From Hydrogenophaga sp. RAC07 (GTDB lineage Bacteria; Pseudomonadota; Gammaproteobacteria; Burkholderiales; Burkholderiaceae_C): a stretch of 64,000 nt of DNA. The notes under the pieces were generated by a model that worked only from the letters and a program-made list of their open reading frames with translations, was not told the DNA's origin and did no database searches. Where the stretch lies: assembly GCF_001713375.1 (NCBI RefSeq), contig NZ_CP016449.1, positions 2,728,001 through 2,792,000 of the forward strand, in the 5' to 3' direction. This document shows positions 26,342 to 33,760 of the stretch, piece by piece. The stretch's first letter is position 1; each line of letters starts with the position of its first letter. The position numbers were made by a program, and so were the translations under genes.

Positions 26342-27764
26342 CCGGGCGGGCAGCCCGATGCCAGTGTCTTTCCTGTTGCTGGCCGCCTTGCTTGCCGTGG
26401 ACGCGAAGGCGCAAACACCGCCTGCGGTTTCTCACGGCCCCCGTGCCACCGTGATCCCGGGCGCGATCATGCCCAACTACCGCGCCATTGTTCAGTTGGC
26501 AGCACCCGCCGTGGTCGGCATCACGGTCACCGGCTCGCGCAAGGTCTCGCCCCAGGACTGGATGCCCTGGCCGGACGAAGAACCCTTCTCCTCGCTCTTC
26601 AAGAACCTGCCGCGCGGCACGCCGCCCGGTGAGCGGCCGTTTCGCGGCCAGGGCTCGGGCTTCATCATCACGCCCGATGGTCTGGTGCTCACCAGCGCGC
26701 ACGTGATCCAGGGCGCCGAGCAGATCCTGGTGCGGCTGAGTGATCGGCGCGAGTTCAAGGCCCAGGTGCTGGGGGCCGATCCGCTGACCGACGTGGCCGT
26801 GCTGCGCGTGGCGGGCAGCAATCTGCCGGTGGTGCGCCTGGGCCGCGTTGACGATCTTCAGGTGGGCGACCCGGTGCTGGCCATCGGCGCGCCCTACGGG
26901 CTGGAGCAGACCGCCACCCAGGGCATCGTCAGCGCCAAGGGCCGTGCGCTGCCTGGCGAGTCGCTGGTCACCTTCATCCAGACCGACGCGGCGGTGAACC
27001 CGGGCAACTCGGGCGGACCGCTGCTCGATGCCAGCGGATCGGTCGTGGGCATCAACGCCCAGATCTACTCGCAGTCGGGCGGCTACCAGGGCCTGTCGTT
27101 CGCGATCCCGATCGAGGTGGCCCTGCGCGTCAAGGACCAGATCGTGGCCCACGGGCGGGCCCAACATGCGCGGCTGGGTGTCTCGATCCAGAATCTGAAC
27201 CAGTCGCTGGCCCGCTCCTTCGGACTGGACTTGCCCAACGGTGCGTTGGTGGTGGGTGTGGCGCGTGACAGCGCCGCGCGCTCGGCCGGCCTGATGGCGG
27301 GTGACGTGATCACGTCCGTCAATGGCCAGCGCATCGACAATGCGGGCGACCTGGGCGGCCGTCTGGCCCTGATGGCGCCGGGCGACACGGTGCAACTCAC
27401 CGTGTGGCGCAACCGGGCCCAGCGCACGGTGAGCGTGAAGCTGGGGCGGGCCTCCGACGACACCACCACCACCCCCGAGCAGCCCGTCGCGTCGCCGGGA
27501 CAACTCGGGCTCCGAATGAGGCCGCTGACCAGCGCAGAGCGTGAGGCTGCGTCGCTGGACGGTGGCGGCTTGATGATCGTGGAGAGCACTGGTCAGGCCG
27601 CTCTGGCAGGTGTGCAGGTGGGCGATGTGCTTCTTGCCGTCAATGGCACGCCGGTGTCGAGCGTGGAGCAGGTGCGCGCCATCGTCGCGCGCAAGCCCGC
27701 TGCCGTGGCGCTGCTGATCGATCGCGATGGCGAGCGCCTGTTCGTGCCTGTCGAACTGGACTGA
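26319..27764 (+). CDS. HtrA/DegP-type periplasmic serine protease
   Basis: This 481-residue protein has an N-terminal signal sequence (about 1-32, ending AKAQ), a trypsin-like domain with catalytic His128 (TSAHVI), Asp158 (LTDVAVL) and Ser231 (GNSGGPL), and two PDZ domains (about 275-365 and 390-480). It should degrade or refold damaged envelope proteins. It is one of several protein-quality genes in the island, beside Hsp20 and GroEL. A second in-frame ATG lies nine bases downstream. The DHH gene follows after 9 bp. Confidence 0.93.
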   Translation: MSDMRTRDRAGSPMPVSFLLLAALLAVDAKAQTPPAVSHGPRATVIPGAIMPNYRAIVQLAAPAVVGITVTGSRKVSPQDWMPWPDEEPFSSLFKNLPRGTPPGERPFRGQGSGFIITPDGLVLTSAHVIQGAEQILVRLSDRREFKAQVLGADPLTDVAVLRVAGSNLPVVRLGRVDDLQVGDPVLAIGAPYGLEQTATQGIVSAKGRALPGESLVTFIQTDAAVNPGNSGGPLLDASGSVVGINAQIYSQSGGYQGLSFAIPIEVALRVKDQIVAHGRAQHARLGVSIQNLNQSLARSFGLDLPNGALVVGVARDSAARSAGLMAGDVITSVNGQRIDNAGDLGGRLALMAPGDTVQLTVWRNRAQRTVSVKLGRASDDTTTTPEQPVASPGQLGLRMRPLTSAEREAASLDGGGLMIVESTGQAALAGVQVGDVLLAVNGTPVSSVEQVRAIVARKPAAVALLIDRDGERLFVPVELD

Positions 27765-27773
27765 GGCCGCGCC

Positions 27774-28778
27774 ATGGCAGCGCGAGCAACCCCAGCGTCA
27801 CGGGCTCAGGCCATCGCGCGTTTCGACGTGTGCAACGGCGACGCCGACGGACTGTGCGCGGTGCGGCAGTGGCGGCTGCACGATCCGTCGGCGGCCCGTC
27901 TGATCACCGGGCTCAAGCGCGACATCGCGCTGCTGCAGCGCGTGCCCACCATCGGCGCCAGCGAAGTGCTGGTGTGCGACCTGTCGGTGCAGCGCAACCG
28001 CGCGGACCTGGACCGCCTGCTGGAAGGCGGCGCACACGTTCGCTGGTTCGACCACCACTGGAGCGGTGCGGTACCGGTGCACGAGGGACTGGAGGCCCAC
28101 CTGGATTTCAGCAGCGATGTCTGCACCAGTCTGTTGGTGGATCGCTTCCTGGACGGCCGCTATCGCGCCTGGGCACTGGTCGGCGCCTATGGCGACGAAC
28201 TCACCGCGGTGGCCGACGAACTGGGCGCCGCCTGCGGGCTCGACCCGTTGCACCGGGCGGTGTTGCGGCGACTGGGCGTTGCGATCAACTACAACGCCTA
28301 CGGCGAAGACCCCTCGGATGTGTGCGTTGCACCTGGCGAGTTGTACGAGCGTCTGGCGCGCCACGATTCCCCTTGGACCCTGTTGCGCGACGAGCCCGTG
28401 ATCCACGACATCGAAGCCTGCCGGCGGCGCGATTTCCGGGTCGCGATGGGCCTCAAGCCCCACTGGGAAAGTGCACGGGCCCGTGTGGTGGTGTTGCCCT
28501 CGGCACCCTGGAGCCGTCGCGTTTCGGGCTTCCTGGCCAACGCGCTGGCGGCCGTGCATCCTGAACAAGCCCAGGCTGTGCTCACCGAGCGGCGCGATGG
28601 TCACTACAGCGTCAGTGTGCGTGCGCCACGCGCATCACCCCAGGGCGCACACACCTTGTGCCAGGCCTTTGGTGGAAGTGGACGGGCCGCCGCCGCCGGC
28701 ATCGATGCCCTGCCCGCCAACGCACTGGACCCTTTCGTGCGTGCACTGTCGCAGGCGCGCTGGGACACGACATGCTGA
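27774..28778 (+). CDS. DHH-family phosphoesterase-like protein
   Basis: The 334 residues carry DHH-superfamily metal motifs: NGDADG (Asp23, Asp25), VCDLSV (Asp69) and WFDHHWSG (Asp93-His94-His95). The C-terminal region ends FGGSGRAAAAGID, the place of the DHHA1 GGGHxxAAG motif, but with Gly where His is usual. Known relatives hydrolyse short oligonucleotides or cyclic dinucleotides. The altered motif suggests a special substrate or loss of one activity. The gene overlaps the PRPP synthetase-like gene by seven bases, hinting at nucleotide or ribose-phosphate salvage. Function here is inferred. Confidence 0.75.
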   Translation: MAARATPASRAQAIARFDVCNGDADGLCAVRQWRLHDPSAARLITGLKRDIALLQRVPTIGASEVLVCDLSVQRNRADLDRLLEGGAHVRWFDHHWSGAVPVHEGLEAHLDFSSDVCTSLLVDRFLDGRYRAWALVGAYGDELTAVADELGAACGLDPLHRAVLRRLGVAINYNAYGEDPSDVCVAPGELYERLARHDSPWTLLRDEPVIHDIEACRRRDFRVAMGLKPHWESARARVVVLPSAPWSRRVSGFLANALAAVHPEQAQAVLTERRDGHYSVSVRAPRASPQGAHTLCQAFGGSGRAAAAGIDALPANALDPFVRALSQARWDTTC

Positions 28779-29746
28779 TCTTCTCGCTCGACCGGGGGAC
28801 CGACCTGGCGCTTGCCCTGAGTGTGCGGCTGGCACAACCCCTGGCCGACTTCGAAGACCGCGCTTTCGAAGACGGCGAGCACAAGTGGCGCCCGCTGTGC
28901 GACCCACGCGCGCAACACGTGTTCGTGCTGGCCAGCCTGCACGGCCGCCCGGACGCCAGCCCTCACGATGCCCTGTGCCGGCTGCTGATGTTCATCGGCA
29001 CCCTGCGCGACCATGGCGCCGCACGCATCACCGCCCTGGTGCCTTACCTCGCGTACGCGCGCAAGGATCGCCGGACCCAGCCCTTCGATCCGCTGGCACT
29101 GCGGTATGTGGCCCAGCTGTTCGAAGCGGTCGGCACCGACGACCTCGTGGTGCTCGAAGCGCACAACCCGGCGGCCCTGCAAAACGCATTCCGTTTGCCG
29201 ACCCAGCAGCTGGAGGCCCACCAGGCTTTTCACACCGTGGCCCGGGCCATTGCCGAACGTGGACCTTGCGCGGTCGCGTCACCCGACCCTGGTGGGGTGA
29301 AGCGAGCACAGCTGTGGCGGGAAGCACTCGAGACAGAGTTGTCGCAACCGCTGGGTTTTGCCATGGTGGACAAGCGGCGCAGAGCAGGCCGGGTGTCCAG
29401 TCAGCACCTGGTGGCCGGCGATGTCGAGGGCACCACCGTGCTGCTGCTCGACGATCTCATCGCCAGTGGCGAGACCATGGTGCGGGCCGCCACCGCCTTG
29501 CGCCTGGCCGGCGCGCGCGATGTGGTGGCATTCGCGGCCCATGGCCTGTTCACCGGTGAAGCCTGTCGTTTGCTCGGCGACCCGGCCATCAGCCGGGTGG
29601 TGGTGACCAACAGCGTGCCGTCGTTTCGCGTGCCGGCGGATTCGGCCCTGGCGGGCAAGCTGGTGGTCGTGTCGACCGCCGCGCTGTTCTCACTGGCCAT
29701 CAGCCAGCGCTGCGCGTCACTTCCGGCGACTCCACCGCTTCGTTGA
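28772..29746 (+). CDS. Ribose-phosphate pyrophosphokinase-like protein
   Basis: This 324-residue PRPP synthetase homologue has two phosphoribosyltransferase-type domains. Motifs are LVPYLAYARKDRRTQPFDPL (the flexible catalytic region, normally YARQDRK), VLEAHNP and the PRPP loop LLLDDLIASGETMVRAA. It is divergent from housekeeping Prs and so probably a second copy. It may make PRPP from ribose 5-phosphate, or use the reaction in the nucleotide-degrading direction. It overlaps the DHH gene upstream and runs 47 bp into the convergent kinase-like gene. Confidence 0.82.
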   Translation: MLIFSLDRGTDLALALSVRLAQPLADFEDRAFEDGEHKWRPLCDPRAQHVFVLASLHGRPDASPHDALCRLLMFIGTLRDHGAARITALVPYLAYARKDRRTQPFDPLALRYVAQLFEAVGTDDLVVLEAHNPAALQNAFRLPTQQLEAHQAFHTVARAIAERGPCAVASPDPGGVKRAQLWREALETELSQPLGFAMVDKRRRAGRVSSQHLVAGDVEGTTVLLLDDLIASGETMVRAATALRLAGARDVVAFAAHGLFTGEACRLLGDPAISRVVVTNSVPSFRVPADSALAGKLVVVSTAALFSLAISQRCASLPATPPLR

Positions 29747-30776
29747 GCGACAGGGTGTCCAGGGCCATCTGTGCGTGAGCGACATAGCGTTTTGCTTGCG
29801 GCATCCACCGCTCGGGCGTGCGTGGCTCGGGGTCCAGGAGATGTGCCAACGACAGACGCGCTCGCAACAGGGCGCGGTGTGCGGTGTACAGCTGCAGCAC
29901 CCTGCGGGAAGGCCTGTCGCCCAGTGCTCGAGCGCACGCCCCCATCACGCGCTCGCCGATCCAGCCGGCACCGGCCATGCGGCACTCGAGCGCGAGGAAG
30001 GCCAACTCGTCGAACGGATCGACCTGTCGAAGCGATGCGCTGAATTCGACGCAGTCGATGATCACGGGCGGATGCAACAGACACACATGTTCAGGCCGAA
30101 GATCACCATGCCCATCCACGATGCGCCCCGACAAGACACGCCTCCCCAGGTCGGCCTGGTGCTGCGTGAGTCCTGCCCTCAGTTGTTGGATGGCCTGTGC
30201 TGCGCCCGGGATCACCCAGCGCGGGTCCAGCAGGGCACTTCTGCTGAGGCGCAAGTCCTGCTGCAGGCGATCGACATAGTGCATGGGTGAGATGTTGGCC
30301 GGTTGCGCGGCGCGATAGAAGTCGGTCAACACCCGCACCAGGGCATCCACATCGCCGGCCAACACCGCGCGGTGGGCCATGGCTTCGTCCAGCATGCGGG
30401 CCCTGGGCAGCCGTTTCATGTGAACCAGCCAGTCCACCACATCACCGCGCCGCGGCACCTGCGGCTCGTCGACCAGCATGGGTCGTCCATCGATGAGCAC
30501 CAAGGCCACCAGGCCCTGGTAGATACCTGGCGCGAGACGGGCATTGAGGCGCAGCTCTTCGCGGCAAAAAGCTTCACGATCGTCGAGTCGGGTGAAATCC
30601 AGAAAGGGATGGCGCACAGGCTTCTTGAGCTTGAGCACCTGCTCTCCCCACAGGTACACCCACGACATGTGGGTTTCGATCACCTCCAACTCACCCGGCG
30701 CAGCACTCGCCCGCAGCGCGGCCAGGGCCAGCTCATGGCTGGAAACAGCGCCGGCAAGGCCTGTGGAATCGGTCAT
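29700..30776 (-). CDS. Aminoglycoside-phosphotransferase-fold kinase-like protein
   Basis: This 358-residue protein has the choline/aminoglycoside kinase fold. ETHMSWVYLWGEQVLKLKKP holds the nucleotide-site lysines, VDGHGDLRPEHVCL is the Brenner-type catalytic loop, and VIIDCVEF is the metal-binding Asp strand. In many bacteria this domain is the N-terminal half of a larger protein with a P-loop kinase domain (mycobacterial Rv2004c, a DosR gene, is an example as I recall). Here the second half is missing. The substrate is unknown, and drug resistance should not be assumed. It is the last gene of the minus-strand Hsp20-Hsp20-cytochrome operon. Confidence 0.75.
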   Translation of the reverse strand: MTDSTGLAGAVSSHELALAALRASAAPGELEVIETHMSWVYLWGEQVLKLKKPVRHPFLDFTRLDDREAFCREELRLNARLAPGIYQGLVALVLIDGRPMLVDEPQVPRRGDVVDWLVHMKRLPRARMLDEAMAHRAVLAGDVDALVRVLTDFYRAAQPANISPMHYVDRLQQDLRLSRSALLDPRWVIPGAAQAIQQLRAGLTQHQADLGRRVLSGRIVDGHGDLRPEHVCLLHPPVIIDCVEFSASLRQVDPFDELAFLALECRMAGAGWIGERVMGACARALGDRPSRRVLQLYTAHRALLRARLSLAHLLDPEPRTPERWMPQAKRYVAHAQMALDTLSLNEAVESPEVTRSAG

Positions 30777-30802
30777 GGCATGCCGTCTCGCAGTCCGCCG
30801 GG

Positions 30803-31225
30803 TTACTGCTGGAGCCGTTCGAGATGGTTCACCAGATCCAGGATGCGCCTGTGTGCAGCCTCCTCTGCCAGCTGCGGGTTGCCACCCGCCTGCGTGTAGC
30901 GCTCCACGTAGGTGCTGCCCCAGATCGGCATCTCGCGCGAGCCGTGAGGCCCGATGTCGGTGGCGGAGCGCCCGTCGATGAGGCCGATCAGCCGATCGCG
31001 CGGAAACACCCCGCCGTTGCGCTGCGCCAGGCGGGACAGATCGGAGGGCGGCGTCACAAGGTGGCGCACCAGCGGTCCGTCCCCTCGTCCGCTGGTCCCG
31101 TGGCAACTGGCGCAGCTGTTCTGGTAGTCCCAGCGTCCCGGGCCGCCCCGGGGCTGGGCCTGGGCGGATGCCACCAGCACCAACAGCAAGGCCGGCACGA
31201 TCCAGCCAACGCTCATGCTCTTCAT
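30803..31225 (-). CDS. Periplasmic monohaem c-type cytochrome, second copy
   Basis: This 140-residue exported cytochrome has a signal peptide of about 24 residues (ending AQAQ), haem motif CASCH at 38-42 and HGSREMPIWG with the probable Met ligand. It has an AGGAG site six bases before the ATG. It is a paralogue of the cytochrome at 24428-24853. It lies between two Hsp20 genes and the kinase-like gene, with 23-26 bp gaps, so it is expected to be co-transcribed from the box at 32267. Terminal partner unknown. Confidence 0.87.
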   Translation of the reverse strand: MKSMSVGWIVPALLLVLVASAQAQPRGGPGRWDYQNSCASCHGTSGRGDGPLVRHLVTPPSDLSRLAQRNGGVFPRDRLIGLIDGRSATDIGPHGSREMPIWGSTYVERYTQAGGNPQLAEEAAHRRILDLVNHLERLQQ

Positions 31226-31248
31226 GTTCTTCTCCTGGCCCGGACCAC

Positions 31249-31728
31249 TCAGGCGCCGTGCACGGGAATGCGCCGGCCCCGGTCGCGGTCCACACGCGGC
31301 ATGTCGATGTGCAACACGCCGTTGCGGTAGCGGGCCTGGGTACCCTGCGGATCGACCCTGTACGGCAGGCTCACGTCGCGCCGGAAGCTGCCGTAGACAC
31401 ACTGCATCAAGCGGTAACCACCGTCGCCACTGTCTTGCTCGATGCGCTTTTCACCGGACACGCTGAGCCGGTCACCGTCGATGTCGATCTGCAGGTCTTC
31501 GCGGTCCATGCCGGGCAGCTCCATGCGCACAACGATGCGGTCGTCTTCCACCCGCAGGTCGGCAGACACCAGTCCCCAGGCAGCACCGGCCGCGCGGTCA
31601 GGTGAACCCCCCTGGCGAAAACGTGTGAGCGCTCCGCCAGCGCGCCTGCGCAGGTCGCGCCATCCCTGCGTCAGCGAAGCCCATGCTTGTTGTGCGCCCT
31701 TCTGCCAAGGTGCTGTGAGCGTGTTCAT
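31249..31728 (-). CDS. Hsp20-family small heat shock protein
   Basis: The 159 residues carry an alpha-crystallin domain at about 52-150: LRVEDDRIVVRMELPGMD, DIDGDRLSVSGEKR and GVLHIDMPRV. The N-terminal region is basic and Trp-rich. There is no clear C-terminal I-x-I anchor. It is an ATP-independent holdase that keeps unfolding proteins soluble. It follows the other Hsp20 gene by 4 bp, and the two proteins differ enough to form distinct or mixed oligomers. Confidence 0.9.
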   Translation of the reverse strand: MNTLTAPWQKGAQQAWASLTQGWRDLRRRAGGALTRFRQGGSPDRAAGAAWGLVSADLRVEDDRIVVRMELPGMDREDLQIDIDGDRLSVSGEKRIEQDSGDGGYRLMQCVYGSFRRDVSLPYRVDPQGTQARYRNGVLHIDMPRVDRDRGRRIPVHGA

Positions 31729-31732
31729 GACA

Positions 31733-32161
31733 TCAGTGGATCGCGATGCGTTTGCTGGAGGTATCTGCCTTTTTGGGCAGGGTCAACTCGAGGATGCCGT
31801 CCTTGTACCTGGCCTGCACCTTGGCCTCGTCCACCGGACAGGCGAGGCTGAAAGTGCGGCTGGCGTATCCCTCCTGGCGTTCCTGCCGCAGGATGCGGCC
31901 ACCATCGGTCTTTTCATCCTTTTCAGTCTTCACCTCGGCGCTGATGGTGACCATGTTGCCGTCGATGCGCACGTCAATGTCGTCCTTCTTCACGCCGGGG
32001 ATCTCGGCCTTGACGGCGTAGCTGCCGTTCTGCTCCATCAGGTCGAGCTTGATGCGCGGGGCTGCTTCGGGCATCTCGAAGCGCCACGGGCGCGTGAGCG
32101 AGCGGAACGCATCGTCAAAGGGGTCGAGGGCAAACGGATCAATGGTGCGAAGTTCGTTCAT
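31733..32161 (-). CDS. Hsp20-family small heat shock protein, first gene of the pair
   Basis: This 142-residue small heat shock protein has an N-terminal arm with DPFDDAFRSL, and an alpha-crystallin domain (about 35-130) with YAVKAEIPGVKKDDIDV, DGNMVTISAEVK and DGILELTLPKK. It ends KRIAIH, where IAI is the usual C-terminal I-x-I anchor. An AAGGAG site lies seven bases before the ATG. It heads the operon Hsp20-Hsp20-cytochrome-kinase, with an FNR-like box about 105 bp upstream. Confidence 0.92.
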   Translation of the reverse strand: MNELRTIDPFALDPFDDAFRSLTRPWRFEMPEAAPRIKLDLMEQNGSYAVKAEIPGVKKDDIDVRIDGNMVTISAEVKTEKDEKTDGGRILRQERQEGYASRTFSLACPVDEAKVQARYKDGILELTLPKKADTSSKRIAIH

Positions 32162-32266
32162 GGTGATGCTCCTTCAGAACAATGAGGGGAATGCCCGGAT
32201 GGGCTTTGCCGGGTCAACACGGTGTCGACGCAAAGGACATGGTGCGACGGTGGAGTGCACTCGCCA

Positions 32267-32280
32267 TTGAGCCAACGCAA
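32267..32280 (-). promoter_or_regulatory. FNR-like box upstream of the Hsp20 operon
   Basis: TTGAGCCAACGCAA, within ATTGAGCCAACGCAAT, has one imperfect arm base. It lies 105 bp before the Hsp20 ATG on the minus strand. The -10 hexamer at class II distance (CACCAT) is weak, so the exact promoter is uncertain. Confidence 0.5.
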
Positions 32281-32309
32281 TGCAGGTCTGCCCGACGACG
32301 AACGGTGCG

Positions 32310-32771
32310 TCAGGGCCGCTCGCGCCGCTCGCGCAGGGCTTCGGTCTCGAAGACAGACGCCATCTCGCGCAACTGCTCAGCCATCAGGGCGAGCACATCA
32401 TCCAGCGTCACCAGCCCCACCAGCACGCCGTGCGCCTTGACCACCGGAAGGCGTCGGATGCCCTTGCGCCGCATGGTCACGAGCATGTCCTTGATCGAGT
32501 CGTCTTCCAGGACGCTGATCAGTTCGCGGCTCATGACGTCGCCCACGGTGAGTTGGGTGGCGTCAAGCTCCCGTGCGACCACGGCGGTCACGATGTCGCG
32601 GTCGGTGAGCATGCCCACCACCAGACGGCCCGCACCGGTCTCGTCGACCACCACCAGGCAGCCCACGTGGCGCTGCCGCATGAGCTGTGCCGCCTTTGCC
32701 AGCGACAGGTCGCGCTCGGCAATCACCACGATGCGGTTGCAGATATCGCCTGCGAGCATCTTTTCACGCAT
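32310..32771 (-). CDS. Two-CBS-domain protein
   Basis: This 153-residue protein is a Bateman pair. The first CBS is about 10-68 (LSLAKAAQLMRQRHVGCLVVVDE and GMLTDRDIVTAV); the second is about 76-135 (GDVMSRELISVLEDDSI, GIRRLPVV and GLVTLDDVLALM). Such stand-alone CBS proteins bind adenine nucleotides and act as energy sensors. The mycobacterial counterpart Hrp1 is hypoxia-induced. AGGAG lies seven bases before the ATG. It lies 47 bp after the BON gene and is probably in the same transcript. Confidence 0.88.
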   Translation of the reverse strand: MREKMLAGDICNRIVVIAERDLSLAKAAQLMRQRHVGCLVVVDETGAGRLVVGMLTDRDIVTAVVARELDATQLTVGDVMSRELISVLEDDSIKDMLVTMRRKGIRRLPVVKAHGVLVGLVTLDDVLALMAEQLREMASVFETEALRERRERP

Positions 32772-32818
32772 GTTGTTCTCCTGCCTGGGTTGGTGTGCAA
32801 CGCAGCGCGGACAGACCC

Positions 32819-33472
32819 TCAAGGACTGATGCGCAGCTCGTTGTCGACCCGCGTGATGCCCGGCGCCGACCAGGCCGCGCCTTGCGCCGCCACCCGCTCG
32901 GCCAGCGAATGCACCGAGCCCCGGAGCACCGCCGTGGAGCCGTTGACGTGCACTTCGATGCCTTTGGCCTCGCGCTCGGCCTGGCGGGTCAGGGCGTCCC
33001 GGATGCGTTTGCCGATGTTGTCCGGGGTGGTACGGGGTTTGAGCACGATGCCGTTGTTGACTCCCACCACACCCACCAATGGCCGCACCAGGTTGGCGGC
33101 GGCCGCGCGCTGGAATTCCCAGTCGACTTCTCCACTGAGGGTGACCCAGCCTTTCTCAACCTTCACCTGAATGCGCTCAGCCGGCACCGAGCTGTGCCAT
33201 TGGAAGGCGGTCTCCACCGCATGCGCGATCTCCGAGTCGCTGCGCGCGCTGCCGGCCGTCAGCTTGACGTCGATCTCGATCGCCACCGCGCGCACGCCCG
33301 CCACGCGCTGCACCACTTTCTCCACCTCGTATTTCTCGACGAAGGTGTCCAGGTGGCCGGAGAGCGTCACCACCCCGTCCTTGACGGCCACGCCGACCTG
33401 CGTGGCATTGATCGAGGGGTCCCATTCCAGCTCGGCTTCCACGTCCTTCTTGAGTTGCGCATCGGATTTCAT
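32819..33472 (-). CDS. Triple-BON-domain protein
   Basis: The 217 residues contain three BON repeats (about 3-70, 78-145 and 150-215), each with the VTLSG or AVLRG glycine turn: KDGVVTLSGHLDT, EKGWVTLSGEVDW and NGSTAVLRGSVHS. There is no signal peptide, so it is cytoplasmic unless exported otherwise. BON domains usually bind phospholipid surfaces. AAAGG lies six bases before the ATG. It is a paralogue of 35617-36270, same length and in inverted orientation, the two flanking groEL. The predicted leader is long and folded. Confidence 0.88.
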   Translation of the reverse strand: MKSDAQLKKDVEAELEWDPSINATQVGVAVKDGVVTLSGHLDTFVEKYEVEKVVQRVAGVRAVAIEIDVKLTAGSARSDSEIAHAVETAFQWHSSVPAERIQVKVEKGWVTLSGEVDWEFQRAAAANLVRPLVGVVGVNNGIVLKPRTTPDNIGKRIRDALTRQAEREAKGIEVHVNGSTAVLRGSVHSLAERVAAQGAAWSAPGITRVDNELRISP

Positions 33473-33722
33473 GTTTGACCTTTCTGCGGCATCGCCCGCG
33501 TGCTTCGGAAACAAGATGGCCCGCCATCCTTTCGAATGGCGGGCCATGGTGAAGGTCCCCGACCCTGCCCTCTCGGGTCGAGCCGGTCTGAGGTTGCCTT
33601 CATCCATCCATGGTGTGGGAAACACACCATGGAAACGCCCCCGTCGGGGGGAATCCTCATCTCGCCTCTGTTGTCGGAGGAACATCGGCAACTGCAGTGT
33701 GCGCGGACCCCGCAGCGGGTCG
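33473..33722 (-). promoter_or_regulatory. Structured leader region of the BON-CBS operon
   Basis: This 250-bp gap between the BON ATG and the FNR-like box holds two perfect inverted repeats. One is a 12-bp stem with an 8-base loop at 33516-33547 (ATGGCCCGCCAT / ATGGCGGGCCAT). The other is a 10-bp stem with a 5-base loop at 33608-33632 (CCATGGTGTG / CACACCATGG). A short C5/G5 hairpin lies near 33637. None is followed by a T-run on the minus strand. They could be leader structures, protein sites or a small RNA. No gene is recognised here. Confidence 0.45.
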
Positions 33723-33736
33723 TTGAGCACGCTCAA
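33723..33736 (-). promoter_or_regulatory. FNR-like box between groEL and the BON-CBS operon
   Basis: TTGAGCACGCTCAA forms a 16-bp perfect palindrome with its flanks (GTTGAGCACGCTCAAC). It is the exact reverse complement of the box at 35499-35514 on the other side of groEL. No good -10 is visible at class II distance in either direction, so it may act from another position. Confidence 0.55.
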
Positions 33737-33760
33737 CAAAGCCTCAGGTCATGCAGACGC

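Noticed and set aside
29700..30776. Reading the APH-fold gene as an aminoglycoside resistance determinant
   Set aside because: The fold is shared by many kinases of metabolites; the context is a stress regulon and no resistance or cassette genes are near.
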